DNA of 64,000 bases, from NCBI GenBank assembly GCA_019636735.1, contig JAHBWY010000003.1:186001-250000 (forward strand), in the 5' to 3' direction. A program made the position numbers and the translations under genes. This document shows positions 53,395 through 61,378 of the stretch, piece after piece. How positions within the stretch are numbered: position 1 is the stretch's first letter; each line of letters starts with the position of its first letter. Source of the DNA: Phycisphaeraceae bacterium. Its GTDB lineage: Bacteria; Planctomycetota; Phycisphaerae; Phycisphaerales; SM1A02. The notes under the pieces are model-generated. The model had not been told where the DNA came from, did no database searches, and was given only the letters and a program-made list of their open reading frames with translations.

Positions 53395-53400
53395 TACCAT
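53395..53400 (+). promoter_or_regulatory. -10-like TACCAT before the STAS gene
   Basis: TACCAT ends 8 nt before the ATG at 53409. It could start a separate transcript for the STAS, TPR-YggX, pyrD and zincin genes. Confidence 0.42.
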
Positions 53401-53408
53401 GCCGAACC

Positions 53409-53735
53409 ATGCGGGAGTTCGTCTGCCACTGGCGCGAAGAGGAAGGGGTCGATGTGATCGCCTTCGCAGGCGCAATCGGCAGCCGCTCGGCCACGCTCTT
53501 CGGGGCGGTCCTCGAGGCGCTCTCCCAGTCGCCCACGAGAGATCTTCGTATCGACTGCGACCGAGTGACCTTCATGGCCAGTGCCAGCGTCGGACAGTTG
53601 GTCAAGCTGGTCAACGATGTGCGCGGCAGGGGAGGTCGAGTGACGCTGGAACCGCTTCCGGTGCATCTCTCTGAGCTCTTCCGCAGAATGCGACTTGAGA
53701 CCTTTCTTGGAGCCGACCCTGACCGGTCGAGGTGA
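53409..53735 (+). CDS. STAS-domain protein (anti-sigma-factor-antagonist-like)
   Basis: 108 residues, one STAS domain: VDVIAFAGAIGSRSATLFGAVLEAL, LRIDCDRVTFMASASVGQLVKLVNDVRGRGGRVTLEPLP and SELFRRMRLE. The phosphorylatable Ser of SpoIIAA-type proteins would lie in the FMASASVG loop, where Ser is present. No kinase or sigma factor gene is nearby, so the partner is unknown. It overlaps the next gene by one base (TGATG). Confidence 0.85.
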   Translation: MREFVCHWREEEGVDVIAFAGAIGSRSATLFGAVLEALSQSPTRDLRIDCDRVTFMASASVGQLVKLVNDVRGRGGRVTLEPLPVHLSELFRRMRLETFLGADPDRSR

Positions 53736-54370
53736 TGATGTCGAGCAGTGATCGAATCGCGCAGTTTCAGCGGATGGCGGAGGCGGACCCGTCAAACGAG
53801 ATGGCCCACTTCTCGCTCGGCAACGCTCTTCTTGGAGAGAAGCGCTTCGCCGAGGCGTCTCGCTCCCTCGAGCGTTGCATTGAGCTCGTTCCTGAGATGA
53901 GCCGTGCCTACGAACTCGTCGGCCGCGCCATGATTGGTGCCGGATGGGCCGATCGCGCCGTGGTGCTCCTTGAGCGGGGCTATCGCATCGCCGCCGAGCG
54001 AGGCGATCTCCAGCCACGGGATGCGATCGCGGCCCTCTTGCGCGAGATCGGACGGGAGCCGCCCGTCATCGAGACGCGCGCGAGTCGCCCCGCAGCTGCG
54101 AGTGGCTCGAACGGCTTCACCTGCAGGCGCACCGGGCGCCCAGGCACGCGGCTCGAGCGCCCGCCCTTCAAGGGCGCGCTCGGTGCCTGGATTCAGGAGA
54201 ACATCTCCTCTGAGACATGGAACCAGTGGATCGGGCAGGGCACCAAGGTCATCAATGAGCTGCGCCTCGACTTCTCGCGGGAGAAGGACCAGCAGGTCTA
54301 CGACCAGCACATGTACGAGTACCTCGGCATCGATGAGGCGCTGCTGAAGCAGCTCAGTGCATCGTCGTGA
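53735..54370 (+). CDS. TPR protein fused to a YggX-type Fe(II)-trafficking domain
   Basis: 211 residues. Residues about 10-90 carry two or three TPR-like repeats (ADPSNEMAHFSLGNALLGEKRFAEASRSLERCIELVPEM and the following helix pair). After a linker, residues about 127-205 match the YggX Fe(II)-trafficking family: FTCRRTGRPGTRLERPPFKG (Cys and the Pro-x-Pro-G region), GAWIQENISSETWNQWIGQGTKVINEL and HMYEYLGI. Stand-alone YggX is about 90 residues and protects iron-sulfur enzymes from oxidation. The TPR is probably a protein-docking module. Overlaps with the STAS and pyrD genes make it a tight operon member. Start at 53735 is one of three tandem candidates. Confidence 0.82.
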   Translation: MMSSSDRIAQFQRMAEADPSNEMAHFSLGNALLGEKRFAEASRSLERCIELVPEMSRAYELVGRAMIGAGWADRAVVLLERGYRIAAERGDLQPRDAIAALLREIGREPPVIETRASRPAAASGSNGFTCRRTGRPGTRLERPPFKGALGAWIQENISSETWNQWIGQGTKVINELRLDFSREKDQQVYDQHMYEYLGIDEALLKQLSASS

Positions 54371-55314
54371 CGACGCCGAGCGCCTCGCTTCTGGAAGTGT
54401 CGCTGGCTGGCGTGCGCCTGCGCAATCCCGTGGTGCTTGCGGCGGGCACGGCGGGGGAGGTCGATGAGATCTCCGACGCGCTGCCGCTCGACGCGATCGG
54501 AGCGATCACGACCAAGAGCATCACGCGCGAGGCGCGTGTCGGCAACGCGCCGTGGCGCCTCATCGAGACGCGCGTGGGCATGTTGAACGCGATCGGGCTC
54601 GCCAATCCGGGCATCGAGGCCTTCGTGCGCGATCGCCTGCCCCGCGCAGCCGCGCTTCCCTGTGCCGTCATCGCCTCCGCGGCAGGTCACTCGATCGACG
54701 ACTATGTCGCCGTCGCCTCCACCTTCGACACGCGATCCGAGCCCGGCATCATCGAGCTCAATGTGAGCTGTCCGAACACCGCCACCGGCCTCCAGTTCGG
54801 CGACGATCCGAAGCTGCTGACGGATCTCCTCAAGGCCGTACGCCCGACGGTCATCCGCAAGCGCCTCTTTGTGAAGCTCTCGCCCGGCGCCGGTGATCTC
54901 GTGCGTCTCTCGCAGGTGGCGGTCGAGCATGGCGCTGATGGTCTCACCCTCTGCAACACCTTCCCGGCGCTGGCGATCGACCCCGAGAGCCGGCGCAGCA
55001 GGCTCGCCCGGGGCGGCGGCGGGCTGAGCGGCCCCGCCATTCACCCGATCGCCGTCCGCGTCGTTCACGATGTGCACAGGCTGGTCACGCGCGGTGCGGC
55101 GATTCCGATCATCGGTCTCGGCGGCGTGATGCACTGGGAGGATGCGGCGGAGTTCATCCTCGCGGGCGCGACGGCAGTCGGCATGGGGACGGCCCTCTTC
55201 GTCAATCCCCGCGCTCCACTCGCCATCGTGAAGGGGCTGGCGAAGTGGGCGGAGCGGCAGGGGGTCGCTTCAATTCAGGATCTCATCGGCGCCATGGAGC
55301 CTCCATGCGCCTGA
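54367..55314 (+). CDS. pyrD: Dihydroorotate dehydrogenase, class 1
   Basis: 315 residues from GTG. It oxidises dihydroorotate to orotate in pyrimidine synthesis. The catalytic Cys is in ELNVSCPNTATG, VMLNAIGLANPG binds substrate, KLSPGAGDLVRLSQ and GGGLSGPAIHPIAVR bind FMN, and IIGLGGVMHWEDAAEFILAGA is the phosphate loop. The soluble catalytic Cys type (class 1) is certain; 1B with an iron-sulfur partner cannot be proven because no pyrK is adjacent. The start overlaps the TPR-YggX stop by 4 bp and the stop overlaps the zincin start by 10 bp. Confidence 0.92.
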   Translation: MTTPSASLLEVSLAGVRLRNPVVLAAGTAGEVDEISDALPLDAIGAITTKSITREARVGNAPWRLIETRVGMLNAIGLANPGIEAFVRDRLPRAAALPCAVIASAAGHSIDDYVAVASTFDTRSEPGIIELNVSCPNTATGLQFGDDPKLLTDLLKAVRPTVIRKRLFVKLSPGAGDLVRLSQVAVEHGADGLTLCNTFPALAIDPESRRSRLARGGGGLSGPAIHPIAVRVVHDVHRLVTRGAAIPIIGLGGVMHWEDAAEFILAGATAVGMGTALFVNPRAPLAIVKGLAKWAERQGVASIQDLIGAMEPPCA

Positions 55315-55733
55315 GCGACGAGGAACGGCAGCGCTTCGACGCGCTCCTCGATGAGGTGGTCGAACAGCTCCCCGCGAGGCTCCGAAAGTTGCTTGAAGAG
55401 AAGCCCCTCGTCGTCGACGATGCGCCTTCGCGGCGGCTCCTCCGTGAACTCGGAATGGACCCCGACGAAGAGGACCTCTGCGGACTTCACACGGGCATTC
55501 CTCTGACCGAGCGCAGCGTGCAGGATGATGTCGAGGTCCCGGAGCACATCTGCATTTTCCGTCGCGGCGTCATCGACCAGGCGGGTGGATGGGAGCCGTG
55601 GGTCGATGAGGACGGCACTCCTCTCGGTGGACAAGAACTGGTGCGGCGCGAGATCAGAATCACGCTGCTGCATGAAATCGGCCACCACTTCGGCCTCGAT
55701 GAAGAGGACCTGGAGCAGCTCGGCTACGGATGA
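55305..55733 (+). CDS. Zincin-like metallopeptidase family protein
   Basis: 142 residues. The zinc-peptidase motif LLHEIGHHFGLDEEDLEQLG (HExxH plus a downstream acidic residue) sits at the C-terminus, as in the small minimal zincin family. The rest is a charged helical N-terminus, including the RFDALLDEVVEQLPARLRKLL part typical of this group. Substrate unknown. It is the last gene of the plus-strand run and is convergent, 3 bp apart, with the zinc-ribbon gene. Confidence 0.85.
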   Translation: MRLSDEERQRFDALLDEVVEQLPARLRKLLEEKPLVVDDAPSRRLLRELGMDPDEEDLCGLHTGIPLTERSVQDDVEVPEHICIFRRGVIDQAGGWEPWVDEDGTPLGGQELVRREIRITLLHEIGHHFGLDEEDLEQLGYG

Positions 55734-55736
55734 GCG

Positions 55737-56477
55737 TCAGGTGGTGGTCTCTTCCACCGACTCGAGGTGGAGAATCCGCTGGCAGTTCATGCACTGCACG
55801 ATTGCGTTGGGGTGACTGCGCAGGCGCGACAGGCTCTCGAAGGGAATCTCGCAGTTGCAGGCACCGCAGGCGTACTCGCGATGGCGCGCCGAGATCGTCA
55901 CGATCGGCGCCATGGCTTCACCCTCGTGGAGATGCGCCACATGATCGAAGACCGCCAACTGCACCGCTGGAATCGCCGACGCCGCGCGGGCCCGCTCCGC
56001 CTCGAGTTCGCTCAGGCGATCGGCGACATCGTTGCGTCGCTCAGCGAGTTCGGCGGCGGCCCGATCCCGAAGGGCGCTCCGCTCGGTCACCTGGAGTTCG
56101 ATGGCATCGAGTCGCGCCTTCACCTGAGCGACCTTCTCCTCGAGCGCCGTCTCCTGCTTGTCCGCGTCGCTCTTGGAGGTCTCCACGCCCTTCAGACCGG
56201 CGAGCAGCATCGTGTACTGCTTCGAGTTCGTGGTCGAGTTGAGTTCGGCGCGGATCTTCGCGATGCGCTCGTCGAAGGAGCGCTTCTCATTCTGGAGGTT
56301 GCCGATCTGGGCGTGAAGCTGGCGAAGCTGCGTGGCGAGGTCGCCTCGCTGCTGCTCCAGATCATCCAATTGCCGCTGCTGTCCATTCAGAAACCGCTCG
56401 GCAGAGTCAAGCCGCCCTCGAAGGGCCCGCACCTGGGTGTCGACGAGGTGAAGGGCGATGAGATTCGACAGAAGCAT
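55737..56477 (-). CDS. Coiled-coil protein with C4 zinc ribbon (CdsZ-type)
   Basis: 246 residues. A long coiled coil fills about residues 10-170 (VRALRGRLDSAERFLNGQQ through RAAAELAERRNDVADRLSEL), followed by a C4 zinc ribbon, CGACNCEIP and QCMNCQRILHLES. This matches the widespread zinc-ribbon/coiled-coil family of uncertain function in the cell envelope or nucleic-acid context. An upstream TAGGAT (56515-56510) and an in-frame ATG at 56507 are possible start alternatives; 56477 is kept because it precedes the family-like helix. Confidence 0.85.
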   Translation of the reverse strand: MLLSNLIALHLVDTQVRALRGRLDSAERFLNGQQRQLDDLEQQRGDLATQLRQLHAQIGNLQNEKRSFDERIAKIRAELNSTTNSKQYTMLLAGLKGVETSKSDADKQETALEEKVAQVKARLDAIELQVTERSALRDRAAAELAERRNDVADRLSELEAERARAASAIPAVQLAVFDHVAHLHEGEAMAPIVTISARHREYACGACNCEIPFESLSRLRSHPNAIVQCMNCQRILHLESVEETTT

Positions 56478-56536
56478 GGGTGTGGATGAGGCGCTCAAGG
56501 ACTTCATCCTAGCAGCAGGGACGCCGGGATTGATGC

Positions 56537-57379
56537 TCAGAGCCGCAGCAGGATCCATGCCAGCGGGCCGGCGGCGAGCAGCGAGTCGAGGACATCGAAG
56601 ATGCCGCCCATCCCCGGAAGCACCCGCCCGGAGTCCTTCACGCCTGCGTCGCGCTTGAGCAAGCTCTCCGCGAGGTCGCCCATGGCGCCAACCGCTCCGA
56701 GCAACGCCCCGCCCGCCAAGGCCCATGGGAGCGGGGGAACCCATGCTCGCCCCTCCCAGAGCCACGCGAAGAGCGCGGCGATGAGGGCCGAAGCGACGAT
56801 GCCACAGGCGAGGCCCTCGCGCGTCTTGCCGGGGCTCAGCCATGGAATCAGCTTGCTCCGACCGATGAGTCGGCCTCCGAAATAGGCGCCGATATCTGCG
56901 CTCTTGACCACCAGCACGCAGGCGACGAACAGCGGTGCCGTGAAGTCGAGCCTCACCTTGATCCAGAAGCCAGGGAGGACTCCGGCGATCACAAAGACGA
57001 GAAGAGCGCCTCCGACCATGGTCGTTGCGCCTTGAGGAGTGCGCCGGCTCGCCGCGGTGAAGAGGCCAGCGCCGGTGAGCAGCGCAAGGGAGACCGCCGC
57101 CGTGCTCGGGGCCGGTTCCATCACGCAGGGCACGCCAGCAGTCGCCAGCACACCCGCGACGGCGGCGACGATCGCGAGGCCCGTCGGCAGGTGGACTCCG
57201 ACCGCTCGCAGGAGTCTGGCGACTTCCGTGGCCAGCAGCGGGACCACCACGATGAAGACGAGCGCTGCAAGCACCACTCCCGGTCGTTGATGAGCCACAT
57301 CGATCGAGTGGTCAAGCCAGAGCAGGCCGCCGAGCGCGGCGATCAGCAGCGAACCTGTCAGGAGTCGCGGTCCCAGCAT
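56537..57379 (-). CDS. cdsA: Phosphatidate cytidylyltransferase
   Basis: 280 residues, eight or so membrane helices. It makes CDP-diacylglycerol for phospholipid synthesis. The signature is WLSPGKTREGLACG and, near the C-terminus, GDLAESLLKRDAGVKDSGRVLPGMGGIFDVLDSLL, with the Asp and Lys residues that bind CTP and metal. The start at 57379 is 15 bp downstream of the rhodanese gene, so it belongs to the recX-to-zinc-ribbon minus-strand run. Confidence 0.95.
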   Translation of the reverse strand: MLGPRLLTGSLLIAALGGLLWLDHSIDVAHQRPGVVLAALVFIVVVPLLATEVARLLRAVGVHLPTGLAIVAAVAGVLATAGVPCVMEPAPSTAAVSLALLTGAGLFTAASRRTPQGATTMVGGALLVFVIAGVLPGFWIKVRLDFTAPLFVACVLVVKSADIGAYFGGRLIGRSKLIPWLSPGKTREGLACGIVASALIAALFAWLWEGRAWVPPLPWALAGGALLGAVGAMGDLAESLLKRDAGVKDSGRVLPGMGGIFDVLDSLLAAGPLAWILLRL

Positions 57380-57394
57380 GCCTTCGTCCGGCGC

Positions 57395-57778
57395 TCAGTA
57401 AGTCGGCACGCTCGGATCAATGTCGATTGACCAGAGGTGGATGCCACCCGCCATCGAGCGCACATTGCTGAAACCCTCGCGTCGCAGGAGCGCGGTCATG
57501 CGAAGACTTCGTCCACCCTGGTGACAGTGAATCACGATCGGCCGATCTTCATGTTCTCGAAGAGCCTCGAGATGCGACGCAACATCCTGAAAGGGCACAT
57601 GGACCGATCCGGCGATCGACGCGAGCTCGCGCTCCTGGGCCGTCCGGCAGTCGATCAGCAGGAGATCCTCGCCGCCTTCGATGCGCGCCTTGAGTTCGCG
57701 CGGGGCGATCTCCCACTCAGACTGAAAGGGATAGCCCGACGGGAGACCGTTGGCATCGAGCGCAGGGGCGTGACTCAT
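57395..57778 (-). CDS. Rhodanese-like sulfurtransferase domain protein
   Basis: 127 residues. One rhodanese domain: EIAPRELKARIEGGEDLLLIDCR, ELASIAGSVHVPF, and the active-site loop VIHCHQGGRSLRM with the catalytic Cys. The GGRS loop of six residues suggests sulfur transfer rather than a phosphatase. The start at 57778 overlaps the lipoprotein stop (ATGA). Confidence 0.9.
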   Translation of the reverse strand: MSHAPALDANGLPSGYPFQSEWEIAPRELKARIEGGEDLLLIDCRTAQERELASIAGSVHVPFQDVASHLEALREHEDRPIVIHCHQGGRSLRMTALLRREGFSNVRSMAGGIHLWSIDIDPSVPTY

Positions 57779-58347
57779 TGGGGCTCCACCCAGCGCCAAT
57801 CGACGGGGGCGCTCTCCGCGGCGCTTGGACGGGGAGTTGACGGCGCCCGATGCACGCTCCACGGCGGATCGATGATCGCGCGGATCGGCAGGATCAGCAG
57901 TTCGCCTCCGAAGATGAAGGGGGCCGCGACGGTCTCAATCGCGAGCGAGCCGCCATCCGAGGCGCCTTCGAGAACCGTGTCGGTGGTCGGTGCCGCACCG
58001 GTGTTGCGCGCGGGTCCGCTCGCGAGCAGCACCGGCTCGAAGTAGGTCGGCTGGTGCTCCACCTGACCCCCGGGAACACGGATGATGACGGGGTCCCAGT
58101 GCCTGCGATCGAGTCCGCGCAGTGACGGCTCGCCCGACGACGCGATGTCCTGGACCTGCGCTTTTCCGTGGAGATCGGGCAACGCTCCCGGCTCCGCATC
58201 GAGCAGGCCGTTCTCCATGTTCATCGAGTTGCAGCCAGCGACAACGAGCGTCAGCAGGGTGGTGCCTGTGCACGCGAGCGGGGCGAGGCGCCTGGAGAGG
58301 TCACGGGAGCGTGTCGCGGCGGATTCAAATGGTCGCATGCATGTCAT
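57775..58347 (-). CDS. Lipoprotein of unknown function
   Basis: 190 residues. A signal peptide ends in TLVVAGC (lipobox Cys about residue 39). The mature part has VIIRVPGGQVEHQPTYFEPVLL and a hydrophobic FIFGGELLILPIRAIIDPPW segment, no recognised domain. An ATG at 58401 overlaps the recX stop but would give an unusually long signal n-region, so 58347 (or 58338) is chosen. It may be anchored to the outer membrane. Confidence 0.68.
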   Translation of the reverse strand: MTCMRPFESAATRSRDLSRRLAPLACTGTTLLTLVVAGCNSMNMENGLLDAEPGALPDLHGKAQVQDIASSGEPSLRGLDRRHWDPVIIRVPGGQVEHQPTYFEPVLLASGPARNTGAAPTTDTVLEGASDGGSLAIETVAAPFIFGGELLILPIRAIIDPPWSVHRAPSTPRPSAAESAPVDWRWVEPQ

Positions 58348-58397
58348 GGCGGTTCCTTCGAACTCGGCTCGGTCGGATGGCAAGACTTGAAAGAGGC

Positions 58398-59036
58398 TCA
58401 TGCGAGCTCGCGGGTGGAATCGGTGCGTCGTCCGATTCGCTCCATCGTCAACTCGATCGTATCGGAATCAAAGCCGAGTCGCGCCAGGTGGCGTGCAACG
58501 GCGGCGTCCCCGCGTCGCCTGAGCGAGGCGTGGCGCGCCGATCGCAGGGCACGCTCAAGATCAGGTTCATCGCCGATCGCTTGGCGCGCTGCGGGCGCGG
58601 CGTGGCGACCAAAGCCCTCCGCCTCGAGTCGAGCGGCGAGAAGCGGAACCGTCATGGCTTGCCGCCTCGAGAGGACCTCGGCTCGCTCGAGTGCGGCCCG
58701 TGCCTCGTCGAGCCAGCCATCATCGACCAACTGATCGAGGGCCGTGCGAATCGCCTCGGCGGCATGTCCTCGGGCACCGAGGCGCTCTGCGAGGCGTTCG
58801 CGTGAAATCGAACTTCGAGCGAGCGCCGCGAGTGCAACCCGGCGCGCCACAGCGACAGCGATGAGCGCCTCCACGCGACGCTCCAGTGCGGTCGTCCATC
58901 GCGTCCCGGGGCCGATCCCCAGTCGCTCCGCATCATCGCGGCGCAGGGGGCCGAAGCGACGGTCTGCCACTTCCACCCGGCAGAATCCGGGGTCATTGGC
59001 AAGGGTGCGAAGGGCGGTGACGGTTCTGGAAGGCAC
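58398..59036 (-). CDS. recX: RecX-family regulator of RecA
   Basis: 212 residues built of RecX-type three-helix repeats (SRERLAERLGARGHAAEAIRTALDQLVDDGWLDEARA is typical). RecX binds RecA filaments and limits their activity. There is no recA in the window. The next gene overlaps its stop. No Shine-Dalgarno or hexamer could be assigned; the N-terminal 60 residues are longer than usual. Confidence 0.85.
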   Translation of the reverse strand: MPSRTVTALRTLANDPGFCRVEVADRRFGPLRRDDAERLGIGPGTRWTTALERRVEALIAVAVARRVALAALARSSISRERLAERLGARGHAAEAIRTALDQLVDDGWLDEARAALERAEVLSRRQAMTVPLLAARLEAEGFGRHAAPAARQAIGDEPDLERALRSARHASLRRRGDAAVARHLARLGFDSDTIELTMERIGRRTDSTRELA

Positions 59037-59103
59037 GAGTGGGACACCCCCGGCAGCGCACCACCGGCATGCACCGGATTGGAGCGGGGCTTGCCGGTCA
59101 TGT

Positions 59104-59109
59104 TACGCT
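59104..59109 (+). promoter_or_regulatory. -10-like TACGCT before the lipoprotein gene
   Basis: TACGCT ends 6 nt before the ATG at 59116; no Shine-Dalgarno. Confidence 0.42.
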
Positions 59110-59115
59110 GCCCCG

Positions 59116-60687
59116 ATGCTGCGATTGAACTTCATTCGCAGGGGGGCCCTGTTGCCGGTGATGCTCTCGCTCGTTGCGCTCGCGGGCTGCATCAACGATA
59201 CCTACATCCCGGAGGATCGCACTGATCGAACGCCGCGCGAGCTGCGCGTGACCCACCAGGTCGGCGGCATTCATCACTGCGGTCTGCTCCATGGCGGAAC
59301 ATGGTTCGTTTCTCAGGGCACGACGCTCTTGAGCATCGATCCCCGAACGGGTCGGATTCGCAGTGAGGAGAGCGTGGTCCCGATCGGCTCGTCAGGTGCC
59401 ATCGTGGACATGACCATCTGGCGTGAAGATCTTCTCGTGGTCCTCGAGGAGACGGGGCTTGCACGCATCGACTTGCGCTCGGGCCGCCAGCCGGTGACCG
59501 TCGAAGTGATCGATGCGGCGCGCCTGGGCATCCAGCCTCGAAGCGTCTCGGTGGTCGATGACATGCTCTACATCTCGGGTGTCGGCGGCGTCGTGCGCTT
59601 GCCTGACATGAAGCGATTCCTTCAGGGCTCCGACCTGGTTGGTCGCGTGGTGGCCACGCCATCTGGCCCTGTCGCGCCTGTTGGGCGGCGCGTCGTTCGT
59701 CTCGATGACGGCGCCTATGCAGGCGCCGCCACGATGCTCGAACCTCTCCCGCCATCGATCGGAATCGATGGTGGGCTTGCCTTCGTGCTTCAGAGCCGCG
59801 ATGGCGCCACGATCGGCCTCATGGGCGGTGACATTCGCGAGATCGCGAGTGAGGTTGTGCCCGGATTTGTGCGACGCCTGCGGGTGCTTGAAGGTCACCT
59901 CTGGGCGGTCACCGATTCCGAGCTCGTCGCGTGGCGCATCAAGGGTCGCACCCTGGGCGAAGAGGAGCGCTTTCCGCTCAAGGGCGGTGCGGACATTGAT
60001 GCGATCAACGAAAACTACTTCGCCGTCGTCGGCAGCTTCGGGCGAGCGATTCTTCGTAAGGAGAGCGACACGACCGGACCAGGCGATGACTTCCTGCGCG
60101 TCACGCGGGTGCCCGGTCGAATGGATCTCGCGCTCACCGACCAGCGCACCTGGATCGGCTCAAGCGCTGAGGGCACCTGGCGCTATGCGCTCCGTGGCAA
60201 GCCCGAACTGATCGAGCGAAAGGTCGAGGTCTGGGGAGTGCCCTCGCGAGAGGCGAGCGCGAACTGGGGCACCGCCAAACTCGCGGGCGATGAGGAGGAT
60301 TTCCGTCGCGTGGAGATCTCCGCCGGTTTCGCCGGAGCGAAGGGAACATGGACAGCGCCTGATGAGGGGCGCATCTGGGTGGTGACCGTGGTCGATGGCG
60401 ACCTCTGGATCGGTCACGATCGAGGCATTGCCGTGCTGCGCGCGAGAACTGGCGGCGTCGTGGTCGATGGCGCCTATCCCGTGGTTTCTTCGCCAGCTCG
60501 TGGCGTGACCTCTTCAACCTCTCCGCTTGTCGAAATCGGATCGGTCACCCTCGAAGGTCCGGTGTTCAACATTGCGCCGTTGCGCACCGGGCAGGGTGTC
60601 AGCTTCGTGAGCCGGTGGGGCGGCTTCGGCGTCGTCGAGTGGGTGATCCCCTCGTCGAAGCAGGCAACCTTGTTGCGGCCGACCTGA
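59116..60687 (+). CDS. Propeller-like lipoprotein of unknown function
   Basis: 523 residues. Signal peptide with lipobox SLVALAGC (Cys about residue 25). The rest is a long series of short beta strands with repeated blade-like motifs (GTTLLSIDPRTGRI, LLVVLEETGLARIDLRSGR, VVDDMLYISGVGGVVRL, LWIGHDRGIAVLRARTGG), so a beta-propeller is likely; no named family was recognised. Its last 89 bp overlap the nth gene on the other strand. Confidence 0.75.
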   Translation: MLRLNFIRRGALLPVMLSLVALAGCINDTYIPEDRTDRTPRELRVTHQVGGIHHCGLLHGGTWFVSQGTTLLSIDPRTGRIRSEESVVPIGSSGAIVDMTIWREDLLVVLEETGLARIDLRSGRQPVTVEVIDAARLGIQPRSVSVVDDMLYISGVGGVVRLPDMKRFLQGSDLVGRVVATPSGPVAPVGRRVVRLDDGAYAGAATMLEPLPPSIGIDGGLAFVLQSRDGATIGLMGGDIREIASEVVPGFVRRLRVLEGHLWAVTDSELVAWRIKGRTLGEEERFPLKGGADIDAINENYFAVVGSFGRAILRKESDTTGPGDDFLRVTRVPGRMDLALTDQRTWIGSSAEGTWRYALRGKPELIERKVEVWGVPSREASANWGTAKLAGDEEDFRRVEISAGFAGAKGTWTAPDEGRIWVVTVVDGDLWIGHDRGIAVLRARTGGVVVDGAYPVVSSPARGVTSSTSPLVEIGSVTLEGPVFNIAPLRTGQGVSFVSRWGGFGVVEWVIPSSKQATLLRPT

Positions 60688-61378
60688 CCTTCGGCGACGG
60701 CGCTCGTCGGGCGTCGGAGCACCACTCCTGGCAGATGCGGTCTGTTGCGCAGAGCCCTCCGCGCGCCTTGCAGACCCGTCGGCCATGCAGGATGAGCAGG
60801 TGGGAGAGAAGGCCCCATTTCTCCTTCGGAATGAGAGCCATGAGGTCTCGTTCGATCTTCTCCGGCGTGGTGGCCCGGGAGAGCCCCATGCGTCGAGAGA
60901 GCCGCATGACATGGGTGTCGACGACGACGCCCTCGTTGATCCCGAACGCCGTGCTCAGGACGACATTGGCGGTCTTGCGAGCGACGCCTCGAAGCGTGAG
61001 AAGCTCCTCCATCGTGCGGGGAACTTCGCCGCCGAAGCGCTCCTCGATCACGCGCATGCTTTCGGCGACCGCCTTCGCCTTCATGCGCCAGAAGTTCAGC
61101 GTGCGCAGATAGGGGGCGATGCCCTCGACGCCCGCGCGAGCGAAATCGGCGGGGGCGCGAAAGGCGCGAAAGAGCGCCGGAGTCGCCTTGTTGACGCCGA
61201 CATCGGTCGCTTGCGCGGAGAGGATCGTGGCAATCAGCAGTTCGTGGGGCGTGGTGAAGTCGAGTTCGCAGCGAGCGTCGGGATAGCGCTGTTCGAGCGC
61301 CTGCACGAGCGCCAGCGCCCGGTCGCGCTTGGCGGACACCTGGCGCCGAGTCACTGGAGCACGGCCGCGCGCCTTCAT
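60599..61378 (-). CDS. nth: Endonuclease III (DNA glycosylase/AP lyase)
   Basis: 259 residues; the family is about 210-230. It removes oxidised pyrimidines. The helix-hairpin-helix LRGVARKTANVVL holds the catalytic Lys and VVDTHVMRLSRRMGL the catalytic Asp. The iron-sulfur loop reads CKARGGLCATDRICQEWC: four Cys with spacing 6-5-3, not the canonical 6-2-5, so the cluster may bind differently. A 30-residue Arg/Ser-rich tail follows. The start overlaps the upstream membrane gene's stop (ATGA). Confidence 0.92.
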   Translation of the reverse strand: MKARGRAPVTRRQVSAKRDRALALVQALEQRYPDARCELDFTTPHELLIATILSAQATDVGVNKATPALFRAFRAPADFARAGVEGIAPYLRTLNFWRMKAKAVAESMRVIEERFGGEVPRTMEELLTLRGVARKTANVVLSTAFGINEGVVVDTHVMRLSRRMGLSRATTPEKIERDLMALIPKEKWGLLSHLLILHGRRVCKARGGLCATDRICQEWCSDARRAPSPKVRSAATRLPASTRGSPTRRRRSRPTGSRS

